A DNA stretch of 64,000 nt from the NCBI GenBank assembly GCA_028288165.1, contig JAQBOG010000021.1, positions 62,001-126,000 on the forward strand. Direction: 5' to 3'. Positions 25,527 through 34,635 of the stretch are shown one piece after another. The notes beneath the pieces were generated by a model that was not told the origin of the DNA, did no database searches, and saw nothing but the letters and a program-made list of their open reading frames with translations. Both the position numbers and the translations under genes were made by a program. The stretch is from Sphingobacteriales bacterium (lineage in GTDB: Bacteria > Bacteroidota > Bacteroidia > Sphingobacteriales > Sphingobacteriaceae). Position 1 is the stretch's first letter; each line of letters opens with the position of its first letter.

Positions 25527-26312
25527 TTGAAAAAAATATCTGTTATAACGGTTTCTCTTAACCGAGGCTACGAGATTGAAAAAACTGTTCAATCTGTTTT
25601 AACACAAACCTATCAAAATTTAGAATATTGGGTTATAGATGGCGGCTCCACAGACGAAACACATCAACTACTCCAAAAATATCAAAACCAATTGAGCTTC
25701 GTATCAGAAAAAGACAATGGAATTTATCACGCAATGAATAAGGGAATCGTAAAATCTAATGGCGACTACCTGTTATTTTTAAACGCTGGAGATTCCTTTT
25801 ATTCCGATTTAAGTTTACAAACACTTATTGACCAGTCAGCTTACGAGGACTTGGTCTACGGAGATATGTTGATGAAAGAGCCAACGCATACTTGGACAAA
25901 AACTTTCCCGGAATTACTAACATTTGATTTTTTTCTGAATGATTTCTTGCCCCATCCTGCAACGCTCATTAAAAGATCCTTATTTTCATCAATTGGGTTA
26001 TTCAATGAAAACAATAAAATAGTTTCAGATTGGGAGTTTTTTACCCATGCAGTGTGCAAATGTAATACTTCATATAAACATGTTAATAGCATCAGTTCTG
26101 TGTTTAATACGGATGGCATCAGTTCTTTAAACGTAAATCTAAGCTTATATGAAAAAGAGCAGGTACTCAAAACGCATTACTCTAGCTTCATTAACGATTA
26201 TGCCGATCTACATAAATGCAGAACTGAATTACAACATATCAAAAACTCCAGACTACATACGATTACCAGTAAAATAATGAAGAGCTCATTATACAGATTT
26301 TTAAAAAAATAG
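25527..26312 (+). CDS. Family 2 glycosyltransferase
   Basis: 261 residues from a TTG start placed exactly where the family begins (KKISVITVSLNRGYEI). Motifs: LEYWVIDGGSTDETH, DNGIYHAMNKGIVKSNG, FLNAGDSFY and LPHPATLIKRSLF. Close in organisation to the GT2 proteins at 6356 and 19326. It ends with a basic helix. Part of the tightly packed central block; sugar specificity unknown. Confidence 0.87.
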   Translation: MKKISVITVSLNRGYEIEKTVQSVLTQTYQNLEYWVIDGGSTDETHQLLQKYQNQLSFVSEKDNGIYHAMNKGIVKSNGDYLLFLNAGDSFYSDLSLQTLIDQSAYEDLVYGDMLMKEPTHTWTKTFPELLTFDFFLNDFLPHPATLIKRSLFSSIGLFNENNKIVSDWEFFTHAVCKCNTSYKHVNSISSVFNTDGISSLNVNLSLYEKEQVLKTHYSSFINDYADLHKCRTELQHIKNSRLHTITSKIMKSSLYRFLKK

Positions 26313-26335
26313 GATAATGAGCCGTTTTTCGAAAA

Positions 26336-27151
26336 ATGAGTAGATTAAACCGAGTGGTAGTTTTGATTATTGCTCATAAAGAGTCACTCACGAAGTCAGA
26401 AAAAGATTCATTATATCAATGTCATCATATTTTAAGTAAACATCCAATCAAGCTAATTTGCCCGCATGGATTGAATATGCAAGATTATCGCTCCGTAATT
26501 CCAGACATAGAGGTTGATTTCATAAATCCCAAATGGCAGGCATCCTATCAAATGTTTAATCGGTTAAAAATTGATCCGTTTATATACAATAGATATAAAA
26601 AATATGAGTTCATTTTATTTTATGAGTTAGATGCCTGGGTTTTTAGGGATGAGCTGAGCTACTGGTGTGATAAAAATTATGACTATATAGGGGCGCCATG
26701 GTATGAAGATTCTGAAAATGGCAATAACAATTTCCATTTTACAGGGGTTGGTAACGGCGGCTTTTCCTTAAGAAAAATAAAAAGTCATTTAAAAGTATTG
26801 CGTAGTTTTTCCTACATATACTCTCCCATCACTTTAATGAGAGAAACATGTTCAAATAATGGACGTTCTTTCAAAAGTTATTTAAGAATACTTGCAAATT
26901 TCACATCCAGAAATAATACCTTATTCCTTTCTAATGATTATAGGCACAATGAAGATCATTTTTGGGGAGTCATAGTAGGAAATAAATTTAAATGGTTTAG
27001 ATTACCTGATGAAAAAACCGCCTATCAATTTTCTATGGAACTTAGAGCTCCTGATTTATACAAACGAAACAATAACCAACTCCCATTCGGATGCCATGCA
27101 TGGGAGAAATACAATTCAGAATTTTGGCAAAAACATGTTCTCATCACATAA
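26336..27151 (+). CDS. DUF5672 family putative glycosyltransferase
   Basis: 271 residues. Recognised by NRVVVLIIAHKESLTKSEKDSL at the start (shortened here), FILFYELDAWVFRDEL, YDYIGAPWYE, the glycine-rich GVGNGGFSLRK and the C-terminal PFGCHAWEKY. These are characteristic of DUF5672, a family found in glycan clusters and thought to be GT-A-like. The ELDAW segment is the likely metal-binding equivalent of DxD. It sits 23 bases after a GT2 gene and 62 before a GT4 gene. Biochemical activity of the family is not established to my knowledge. Confidence 0.8.
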   Translation: MSRLNRVVVLIIAHKESLTKSEKDSLYQCHHILSKHPIKLICPHGLNMQDYRSVIPDIEVDFINPKWQASYQMFNRLKIDPFIYNRYKKYEFILFYELDAWVFRDELSYWCDKNYDYIGAPWYEDSENGNNNFHFTGVGNGGFSLRKIKSHLKVLRSFSYIYSPITLMRETCSNNGRSFKSYLRILANFTSRNNTLFLSNDYRHNEDHFWGVIVGNKFKWFRLPDEKTAYQFSMELRAPDLYKRNNNQLPFGCHAWEKYNSEFWQKHVLIT

Positions 27152-27213
27152 GGATTTAGCCATTTTCTTTGCTGAAAGTATTCGGGCAGGCTCCTAAAGC
27201 AGGCTTAAAATCC

Positions 27214-28335
27214 ATGAGGAAACACATTGTTATTACCAAATTATTTGATTCTGGGGGAAGCAATGCGCATTTTAAAACACTGGTTAAATATTTTGAAAAA
27301 GAAACGGTTATCCTAATCCTCGAAGACAAAAGAGAGCTTGAGCGTCTTCATTCAATAGTCAACGGGATCCTTTACAAAACATTGATATTAGAAAACTTAC
27401 ATGGATATGCACATTTAAGGTATTTATTTAGTACAAACCTAAAAGAACTTTTTTTTATTGTCAAATCGATTCTTTCCATTCTGCTAATAAGCATAAGGCA
27501 TGGCTTTGCGGATGTTACAGTTTCTGCAGTGGAACCGGAAAAACACTTGTACTTTTTATGGATTCCATTTATAAAGGTCAATTACATATTACATACTGAA
27601 CCAGCCCAGTTATTTACTCCGTTCACAACCTTAACCTGTAAGATAAATCTTGGAAGAAATACAAGATTAATCACTGTTTCTAACGATATGAAAAAAGCCA
27701 TCATTGGTAAATGGAAAATTATAGATACTAAGCATAGGTTTATAGATGTCATATATAACTGTGTCACTGAAGAAGATTTTGTCACAGATTTGAGCCCCCA
27801 TTCGCCAAGCTTGGGTAATAAAACAATAGTTACTATGGGTCATGTAGACCAACGTAAAAATCCATTTCTTTGGTTGAAGGTAGCAAAAGCGGTTTTAAAA
27901 CAACGTCAAAATATAGACTTCATTTGGCTGGGTAATGGCCCTTACTTAGATCATTTCATAAACGCTACTAATAACTACGAAAATATCCATTTTTTAGGTT
28001 TAGTAACTAATCGTCAACCTTTTCTAAACGAGTGTTCAATTTATTACCAACCAAGCTTGATTGAGCCGCAGGGAATTGCTGTATTAGAAGCTATGTATCA
28101 TGGCAAAGCGTGTGTGGTAGCGAATGTTGGTGGATTACCTGAGTCGGTACTGAATAACTTCAACGGCATATTGGTTAATCCGAATAATCTAAAGGAAAAC
28201 GTGGATTCGATTATAAATCTACTAGATAACGATAAATTACGTTTAGGATATGGATCGAATTCCTCAAAACGATACCAAGACATGTTTACCTACAATTCTT
28301 TTAAATCAAAGATGAATGCCGTATATAATTCATAA
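27214..28335 (+). CDS. Family 4 glycosyltransferase
   Basis: About 373 residues from the ATG at 27214 (MRKHIVITKLFDSGGSN). An in-frame TTG at 27169 would prepend 15 residues unlike a GT4 start, so I reject it. The second domain has TMGHVDQRKNPFLWLKVA, FIWLGNGPYLDHF, NIHFLGLVTNRQPFL and the E-x7-E in EPQGIAVLEAMYHGK, followed by VVANVGGLPESV. GT-B, retaining. Downstream, 15 bases separate it from a GT2 gene. Specificity unknown. Confidence 0.88.
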   Translation: MRKHIVITKLFDSGGSNAHFKTLVKYFEKETVILILEDKRELERLHSIVNGILYKTLILENLHGYAHLRYLFSTNLKELFFIVKSILSILLISIRHGFADVTVSAVEPEKHLYFLWIPFIKVNYILHTEPAQLFTPFTTLTCKINLGRNTRLITVSNDMKKAIIGKWKIIDTKHRFIDVIYNCVTEEDFVTDLSPHSPSLGNKTIVTMGHVDQRKNPFLWLKVAKAVLKQRQNIDFIWLGNGPYLDHFINATNNYENIHFLGLVTNRQPFLNECSIYYQPSLIEPQGIAVLEAMYHGKACVVANVGGLPESVLNNFNGILVNPNNLKENVDSIINLLDNDKLRLGYGSNSSKRYQDMFTYNSFKSKMNAVYNS

Positions 28336-28350
28336 TACTAAAGGATAATT

Positions 28351-29394
28351 ATGATTCCGGGAGTATCGGTATTAATTTGTACATATAATGGGGCTGAAAG
28401 ATTATCGGAAACAATAAGGTATCTTTTTTTACAAGAAGTATCAAGTGATATTCCTTGGGAAATTGTCTTAGTGAACAATGCATCAACAGATAACACAGTT
28501 GAAACAGCTAAATACGAAATATCAAAATATCCCGATAAAGCGTTAAACTTTAGGATTGTTGAACAGCTAATTCCGGGAAAAATCAATGCGGTTAAAAAGG
28601 GCTTTTGTGAAGCCAGATTTGAATTCATTATCCTCTGTGACGATGATAACTGGCTATACCCCAGCTACATACAATTGGCTAACGAAATAATGCTCTCGGA
28701 CAATCTAATAGCAGTTATTGGAGGTTTCGGAATATATGAACCCGAAAAACCATCATTAAAAGAAATCGAGGGTTTCGAGCGATATTATGTGAACGGACCT
28801 CAAGAATGGGCATCAACCCAACACTGGGTATATGGAGCTGGTGCAGTTTACAGAAAAAGTGTTTTTATTGATCTTATAAATAATGAATGGCAATTAATTA
28901 CAACAAGTAGAACCAGTAATAAATTAAACGGTGGAGAAGACGTAGAGTTTTGTTTCATCGCTTATTTGAAAGGCCACAAAATTATTGCTGATAATAGGCT
29001 TAAATTTCTCCACTTCGTACCACTCAAAAGACAAAAAGTCGCCTATATAATAAACCTGAACTTTTGGCAAAGTTACAGTAATGTATTGTTAAATAGTTAT
29101 TTTGCTATTTTATATAAATATGAACAACCATTTAAAACAATTATCAATAAATGGCTTTTAACGAGTTTCATAGTTTTAATAAAACAATTGGCGTTTTTAG
29201 GTATATATAAAATTAAAACTTTTAATCGTTTAACTATAAAGCAGAAAATAGATTTTCAATCTTCCTTTGGAACTTTTTGTGCACTTATAAATAATCGAAA
29301 AAAAATAATCGACCATCACAAACATATTATTAAGTTACTTATTGATATTCAAAAACCAATGGATAATGCTTCATTTACACCTTTAAAGAAATGA
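28351..29394 (+). CDS. Family 2 glycosyltransferase
   Basis: 347 residues. Motifs: GVSVLICTYNGAERLSE, WEIVLVNNASTDNTVE, PGKINAVKKGF and the metal-binding FIILCDDDNWLYPSY. The region GAGAVYRKSVF and GGEDVEFCFIAYLKGHK is the acceptor side. A related layout is found in the GT2 protein at 34636. The C-terminal third contains a hydrophobic stretch (about 255-285) that could anchor it to the membrane. Its stop overlaps the ATG of the large fusion gene by 4 bases (ATGA), so the two are translationally coupled. Confidence 0.87.
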   Translation: MIPGVSVLICTYNGAERLSETIRYLFLQEVSSDIPWEIVLVNNASTDNTVETAKYEISKYPDKALNFRIVEQLIPGKINAVKKGFCEARFEFIILCDDDNWLYPSYIQLANEIMLSDNLIAVIGGFGIYEPEKPSLKEIEGFERYYVNGPQEWASTQHWVYGAGAVYRKSVFIDLINNEWQLITTSRTSNKLNGGEDVEFCFIAYLKGHKIIADNRLKFLHFVPLKRQKVAYIINLNFWQSYSNVLLNSYFAILYKYEQPFKTIINKWLLTSFIVLIKQLAFLGIYKIKTFNRLTIKQKIDFQSSFGTFCALINNRKKIIDHHKHIIKLLIDIQKPMDNASFTPLKK

Positions 29395-31217
29395 GTGCTT
29401 ACCAAACACCCATTCTTTTTCTTATTTTTAACAGGCCAGATCTAACGACCATAGTTTTTGAAGAGATAAGAAAGCAAAAACCGAAGTATTTATTTGTAGC
29501 TGCTGATGGCCCTAGAAATGATCATCCCGGAGAAGATGAAAAATGTGCGGCAGCCAGAAAATCAGTCATAGAAAGTATAGATTGGGATTGCAATGTTAAG
29601 ACCTTGTTCAGGGCTGAAAACTTGGGCTGCGGTAATGCAGTATCTGAAGCGATAAGTTGGTTTTTCGAACATGTAGATGAGGGGGTAATTCTTGAAGATG
29701 ATTGCTTACCCAACAAAAGTTTTTTTACTTTTTGTTCTGAGTTATTAGATCGATACAGAAAAGATGAGAGAATAATGCATATCTCGGGGAACAATTACCA
29801 AAATGGCAAATGGAGAGGTGAAGGCAGTTATTATTTTTCGCAATTCCCCCATATATGGGGCTGGGCAACCTGGAAAAGAGCTTGGCAAGGATATGATCTT
29901 TCTTTAAAAGATTTTCCTGATTTCGAAAAAGACAGAAAGATATTCAAAGTTGTAAAGGATAAAATTCAAGCCGAATTTTGGTTAAATGTGCTTCGATCCG
30001 GCTTTACTAAAACAGTAGATACATGGGATTATGCATGGTTTTTCACTTTTTTTCTCAATAATGGATACGCCATATTACCTAATCACAATCTTGTATCAAA
30101 CATCGGTTTTGGAGCAGATGCAACACATACTCATCATAAAGACTGCAAAAATGAAAATTTACCGGTTTTTAAATTGAGAAATCTGGTTCATCCTAAAATA
30201 AAATTAAACGTTGATGCTGACAAGTTTACCTATTACTACCTCTACCATAATTATCAATCAATTACAGACAGAATTAAAAGAAAGATTAAATCTAAAATTA
30301 AAGATTTAAAGAAAAATACAAATGTCATTAAAAATGTAATGAAACAAATTATATCTATCACAGGATATAGTGTGCATTTTAAAAAATTAAGAAATAATGA
30401 AAGTACAGTTCTATCGTATAAAACAGGTCGGCATATATTATATTATCCCTCCGGACATCCACTGATAAATACTATGGCTAACTATCCGGATTATTCTCAA
30501 AATATTTCTAGGATTTGTAAAATAGCAAAAAAAAAGTATTCTGATTTACACATAATTGATGTCGGTGCAAATATAGGAGATACAGTTGCCTTTATAAAAA
30601 ATGAAGTAAACTGTCCAATACTAGCTATTGAAGGAGATAATGAATATTTTCAATTTTTAAAATTGAATACAGAAAACATTGATGATGTTTGGATATGTAA
30701 GGCTTTTTTAGACGAACTAAATCATACTAATAAAGTAAATATCAATAAATCGGTTGGAACATTAAGTTTGTATGAAGAAAAAAATGGTGAAGCAACTGAA
30801 TTCTATATGTTGGATAACCTTTTAGAGAAATTTCCACACTTTAAGAGCTCCAAAATATTAAAAATAGATACAGACGGATATGATATAAGAATATTAAACG
30901 GCTCCACCAAATTCATAAACAAATGCAAGCCGATAATATTTTTTGAATTTGATATAAACTTTTATTCCTCTGCAAATGTTCTGATAGATTTTATTAAATC
31001 GTTGGAGGACATTGAATATACCCAAATTATCGTATATGACAATTTCGGCCGTTTTATATCAAAGTTAAACCTTGAAAATGTAAGTGTTTTAAAAGATTTG
31101 ATAGAATATACTCGTAATAGTAAAACTATCTATTATTATGATCTTTGCGTTTTTCATTATGAAGACAGTGATTTATGCTTGGCTCTTTACGAATTAGAAA
31201 ATTCTTATACATTTTAA
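29391..31217 (+). CDS. Two-domain fusion: glycosyltransferase-like plus FkbM methyltransferase
   Basis: 608 residues. Residues 1 to about 300 are a GT-A-like transferase (PILFLIFNRPDLTTIVFEEI, GVILEDDCLPNKSFF, HIWGWATWKRAW) paralogous to the whole protein at 22359. After a lysine-rich linker (about 290-330) comes an FkbM methyltransferase: LHIIDVGANIGDTVAFI at about residue 387, ILAIEGDNEYFQFL and KILKIDTDGYDIRILNG at about 491. The single uninterrupted frame shows a true fusion. Inference: one protein adds a sugar and methylates it or its neighbour, and the methylation step is tied to that linkage. Confidence 0.82.
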   Translation: MSAYQTPILFLIFNRPDLTTIVFEEIRKQKPKYLFVAADGPRNDHPGEDEKCAAARKSVIESIDWDCNVKTLFRAENLGCGNAVSEAISWFFEHVDEGVILEDDCLPNKSFFTFCSELLDRYRKDERIMHISGNNYQNGKWRGEGSYYFSQFPHIWGWATWKRAWQGYDLSLKDFPDFEKDRKIFKVVKDKIQAEFWLNVLRSGFTKTVDTWDYAWFFTFFLNNGYAILPNHNLVSNIGFGADATHTHHKDCKNENLPVFKLRNLVHPKIKLNVDADKFTYYYLYHNYQSITDRIKRKIKSKIKDLKKNTNVIKNVMKQIISITGYSVHFKKLRNNESTVLSYKTGRHILYYPSGHPLINTMANYPDYSQNISRICKIAKKKYSDLHIIDVGANIGDTVAFIKNEVNCPILAIEGDNEYFQFLKLNTENIDDVWICKAFLDELNHTNKVNINKSVGTLSLYEEKNGEATEFYMLDNLLEKFPHFKSSKILKIDTDGYDIRILNGSTKFINKCKPIIFFEFDINFYSSANVLIDFIKSLEDIEYTQIIVYDNFGRFISKLNLENVSVLKDLIEYTRNSKTIYYYDLCVFHYEDSDLCLALYELENSYTF

Positions 31218-31250
31218 CAATCAAATTTCCATATCCAACATCTCACATAG

Positions 31251-31391
31251 ATGATAGACTTGAAACATGATTTCTATGCATTATCAGTTCCAGAGAAACT
31301 ATTTTTAAATATTTCACATAGAATCAATCAAGCCACAATCCATGAACAGATCAAATCACAGGACATTTTCGATTTTCACGAATATGTTTAG
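31251..31391 (+). CDS. Possible 46-residue small protein
   Basis: An ATG-initiated frame of 46 codons in the 201-base gap between the fusion gene and the GT9 gene. It opens MIDLKHDFYALSVPEKLFLN and ends DIFDFHEYV. Amino-acid composition is protein-like (amphipathic, no low complexity) and codon usage resembles the neighbours. I do not recognise it. It could be a genuine small gene, the remnant of a truncated gene, or chance. Co-oriented with the locus, 33 bases after the previous stop. Confidence 0.35.
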   Translation: MIDLKHDFYALSVPEKLFLNISHRINQATIHEQIKSQDIFDFHEYV

Positions 31392-31418
31392 ACAAAACGA
31401 AGTGCCCACTCTAAATCA

Positions 31419-32558
31419 ATGCCATTTCTAAGATCAGCTGAATATAAATTACGATATTTACTTGTACGGATAGTTGTACCAGCAATTATCAATAGTATCT
31501 ATTTTTTTACTTCCTCCCAAAAAAAGACCTTATTAATCATCAAGAATGACGGCATTGGTGATTACGTTCTGTTCAGGAATTACATTCAATTCTTAAGAAA
31601 CTCTATTAAGTTCAAGGATTATAAAATATACTTACTTACCAACCCTACTTGTAAAGATCTAGTTGATCATTTCGATCTAAATTTTATCGACGGTTGTTTC
31701 TACTATTCGGATAATTATTTCCTAAGATGGAAACTGGTAGAATTAATATTCAATCTTCAAAAGCTGAGACTGCAGACCATCATTTACCCGAACTATTCAA
31801 GAAAATCTAATATTGATTGGCTGGTGAATAAGTTAAATTCAGACGAAAAGATTGCCATAGATGGTGATACCATTAATCAACCCCAGCTACTTAAAGAAAA
31901 AGGAGATAAATACTATTCTAAAATTTTAAGACTTAACCTAACACATTTACACGAATTTGAGAGAAATAAGCGAATTATAGAAGCTCTTACTCAAGAAAAA
32001 TGCGATTTTACCAGACCATTCTTAAACTTGGACGAACTTAATCTAGAGCCAAACGAGAGCGTGATAATTTTTCCAGGAGGGAGTGAAAGCAATAAAAAAT
32101 GGTCGGCATCAAATTATAATAGTCTATGTAGGATGCTTATTTTAGAGCTGAATTTAAAAATTATTTTGGCGGGTGGAAATGATGACATCGAAGACGGGGA
32201 AATAATCCAGAGGGGTATTCGAAAAACTCACATTCTCAATAAAATTGCAAAGCTTAGCTTGATTGAACTTTGTGAGTTGATTGCTGGCGCTAAACTTCTA
32301 ATAAGCAATGATACTGTGGCAATACATATAGCGGCAACATTGAATATACCTACCGTATGTATTGCGAAGGGAGATCTGTATGGAAGGTTCGTACCCTATC
32401 CGAAGCATATAGCGCCTCAAACGCATTGTGTATTCCCTCCATATCTTGTTCCTTCGCACAATCAGGATAAATGGTCAGTTTTAAATATAAATAAGGTACT
32501 TCCTGAAAAAGTTTTCTCAACCGTAATATCTACTTTAAAGCATTTAACTCAGAACTAA
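31419..32558 (+). CDS. Family 9 glycosyltransferase (heptosyltransferase-like)
   Basis: 379 residues. Motifs of GT9: LLIIKNDGIGDYVLFRNYI near residue 40, VIIFPGGSESNKKWSASNY in the second domain, LKIILAGGNDDIEDG, and the acceptor-proximal AKLLISNDTVAIHIAATLNIP, which parallels the SNDSGPMHLA-type motif of heptosyltransferases. GT-B fold, inverting. It usually adds a heptose from an ADP-heptose donor, but locus members use other donors too. Its stop shares one base with the next start (TAATG). Specificity is uncertain. Confidence 0.85.
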   Translation: MPFLRSAEYKLRYLLVRIVVPAIINSIYFFTSSQKKTLLIIKNDGIGDYVLFRNYIQFLRNSIKFKDYKIYLLTNPTCKDLVDHFDLNFIDGCFYYSDNYFLRWKLVELIFNLQKLRLQTIIYPNYSRKSNIDWLVNKLNSDEKIAIDGDTINQPQLLKEKGDKYYSKILRLNLTHLHEFERNKRIIEALTQEKCDFTRPFLNLDELNLEPNESVIIFPGGSESNKKWSASNYNSLCRMLILELNLKIILAGGNDDIEDGEIIQRGIRKTHILNKIAKLSLIELCELIAGAKLLISNDTVAIHIAATLNIPTVCIAKGDLYGRFVPYPKHIAPQTHCVFPPYLVPSHNQDKWSVLNINKVLPEKVFSTVISTLKHLTQN

Positions 32559-33487
32559 TGAACTTACCGAATCTCGACACTTATACCTTAAGGTTTGGGG
32601 CGAAAGGTATTGTCAGGCCTTTAAACATAGTACCGGCATTAAAACAAGGTTTACTAGACGTTCTACCTCTATCACCTGAAAACAAAACAGGCTGGTGTTG
32701 GACAGAGCAATCGGATCCGAAAATTTATCTGAACCGTACATCATGGCCTAAAATAACCATTGTAAGTCCATCTTTCAACCAAGGTACTTTTCTCGAAGAA
32801 ACTATCAGGTCAGTTCTGCTTCAAAACTATCCCAATCTCGAATATATTGTAATCGATGGAGGTAGTACGGATGAGAGCCTCGCGATTCTTGAAAAATACT
32901 CGCCTTGGATCAGCTACTGGCAGAGCGAAGCGGACAAGGGACAAGGACAAGCAATTAATTTAGGTTTTAGTTTAGGTAGCGGAGAATATTATGCATGGAT
33001 AAATAGCGACGACTATTATTTGAAAAATGTATTCAATACCGTAATAAATACTTTTTTATCTACAGAAGCAGAATTTATTTATGGTTACGGTTACAGCAAA
33101 AATGTATCAGATAATAAGCTTGTCATATCTAAAATACTCCCTTTGTTGGATTATTTTATCAAAATTCCTGGGTTAATCCAACCATCCACATTTTGGAAAT
33201 CAAGTATCCATAAACCGATTTGGGAAGAATTGGATTGCGCTATTGATTACGAATTATGGCTCCGCCTAGTAAAAGGAAAAAAAAGGAGACTTATCAAAGA
33301 ACCTTTATCAGTGGCTTACATTCATAATCTTGCGAAAACACACAACTTGCAAATGAAAGCAAAATGGCATGAAGATCATTTGAGAACCTGGGCATTAGAC
33401 GCACACGGAGCCGTACCTGAATGGGGGAGAATTGTACTTTTAAACAGGATAAGATTAAAAATCTATCGGATGCTGAAATTAATATAA
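32558..33487 (+). CDS. Family 2 glycosyltransferase with N-terminal extension
   Basis: 309 residues. An unusual stretch of about 60 residues (TLRFGAKGIVRPLNIVPALK and onward) precedes the GT2 core: TIVSPSFNQGTFLEETI, LEYIVIDGGSTDESL, ADKGQGQAINLGFSLGSG and YYAWINSDDYYL. The core is complete. The N-terminal part has no membrane segment and is not recognised. Starts at the ATG overlapping the GT9 stop by one base. Cytosolic sugar transferase; donor unknown. Confidence 0.86.
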   Translation: MNLPNLDTYTLRFGAKGIVRPLNIVPALKQGLLDVLPLSPENKTGWCWTEQSDPKIYLNRTSWPKITIVSPSFNQGTFLEETIRSVLLQNYPNLEYIVIDGGSTDESLAILEKYSPWISYWQSEADKGQGQAINLGFSLGSGEYYAWINSDDYYLKNVFNTVINTFLSTEAEFIYGYGYSKNVSDNKLVISKILPLLDYFIKIPGLIQPSTFWKSSIHKPIWEELDCAIDYELWLRLVKGKKRRLIKEPLSVAYIHNLAKTHNLQMKAKWHEDHLRTWALDAHGAVPEWGRIVLLNRIRLKIYRMLKLI

Positions 33488-33493
33488 GTAGTA

Positions 33494-34627
33494 ATGTATC
33501 TTCAATCAACTCATACATCACAAAAAATTAAATACATAGATTCATTAAGAGGCATTGCCATACTAATGGTGATTTTTTGTCATTCGCATCCATATATTGC
33601 CGAACTTTACAATGTAGTTCTACCTCCTTTTTTTGAAATTATTGTTACCAATGGGGATAAAGGAGTTACATTGTTTTTCCTTATGAGCGCCTTTACATTA
33701 TGCCTTTCTTTTAACTATAAAACGGAAACTGAACGGGATCCGGTCCGTAATTATTTCATCAGACGAATTTTCAGAATAGTACCTTTATACTACTTCATTC
33801 TACTATTAACTTTATTACTAAATGTAAATTCACCTTCAATTAGTTCTATAATAGCAAATTTTCTTTTTCTACATGGATTAAGTCCCTACTGGGTAAATTC
33901 AACTTTTCCAGGGGGTTGGTCTGTAGGGATAGAAGTTCTATTTTATTTGGTTTTTCCTGTTCTTTTTTACAAAATAAAATCACTAACCAATTTAATTAAC
34001 TTAATTCTATTTTGCTTAATTATATCTAAGTTAGTTTTAAGTTTTATGACCAAAAACAACCCCATAGAGGACGGTGCCTTATGGAAAGTTTTTGTTTATG
34101 AAAATTTCATTTCTCAATTACCAGTATTCTTAATAGGCATGTGTTTATTCAAAATTCAGTATAAGAAAGAAATTTTTGACAAAGACTTAACAATGTATAA
34201 AAGTTTGTTATTTACAGCTGCTATTATTTTGATTCACTTACTTGGAGGAAACATTTTTAAAAGTCATTACCTATTTGCCATTGCATTTGCAATTGCAGCT
34301 TATGGTTTAAGTAAATGGCAGCCGCAAGTAATTGTAAATAATTTAACTATTTGGATTGGTAAGTTAAGTTATAGCATTTACCTTATACACTTGCTAATCG
34401 CCAAATTATTGGTTAAGTACCATTTAATATATTCCAGTTCAGATGTGATATTAGATGTTTTCATAAGATTCTTTATTTTACTTTCCACCAGCACCATACT
34501 TGCATGGTTAACTAACCGGTTGATTGAACTGCCCTTTCAGGCTCTGGGGAAACGTTTGATTGACAAATGGGAAAATAATCAAATGCTAGTAATCAAAGAA
34601 TATAACGTAAAACAAATAAACCTTTAA
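33494..34627 (+). CDS. Acyltransferase 3 family membrane protein (OafA-like)
   Basis: 377 residues with about ten membrane helices. The N-terminal IKYIDSLRGIAILMVIFCHSH contains the conserved Arg-Gly and the catalytic-type histidine of acyltransferase-3 proteins; GVTLFFLMSAFTLCLSF, NYFIRRIFRIVPLYYF and GGWSVGIEVLFYLVFP follow, all standard. The family moves acetyl or other acyl groups onto sugars across the cytoplasmic membrane. A second member is encoded at 38790. It starts 6 bases after the GT2 gene. The sugar acylated is not known. Confidence 0.9.
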   Translation: MYLQSTHTSQKIKYIDSLRGIAILMVIFCHSHPYIAELYNVVLPPFFEIIVTNGDKGVTLFFLMSAFTLCLSFNYKTETERDPVRNYFIRRIFRIVPLYYFILLLTLLLNVNSPSISSIIANFLFLHGLSPYWVNSTFPGGWSVGIEVLFYLVFPVLFYKIKSLTNLINLILFCLIISKLVLSFMTKNNPIEDGALWKVFVYENFISQLPVFLIGMCLFKIQYKKEIFDKDLTMYKSLLFTAAIILIHLLGGNIFKSHYLFAIAFAIAAYGLSKWQPQVIVNNLTIWIGKLSYSIYLIHLLIAKLLVKYHLIYSSSDVILDVFIRFFILLSTSTILAWLTNRLIELPFQALGKRLIDKWENNQMLVIKEYNVKQINL

Positions 34628-34635
34628 TAGAGATC

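Noticed and set aside
27169-27213. TTG start at 27169 for the GT4 gene
   Set aside because: The added residues do not resemble a GT4 N-terminus, while MRKHIVITKLF at 27214 does.
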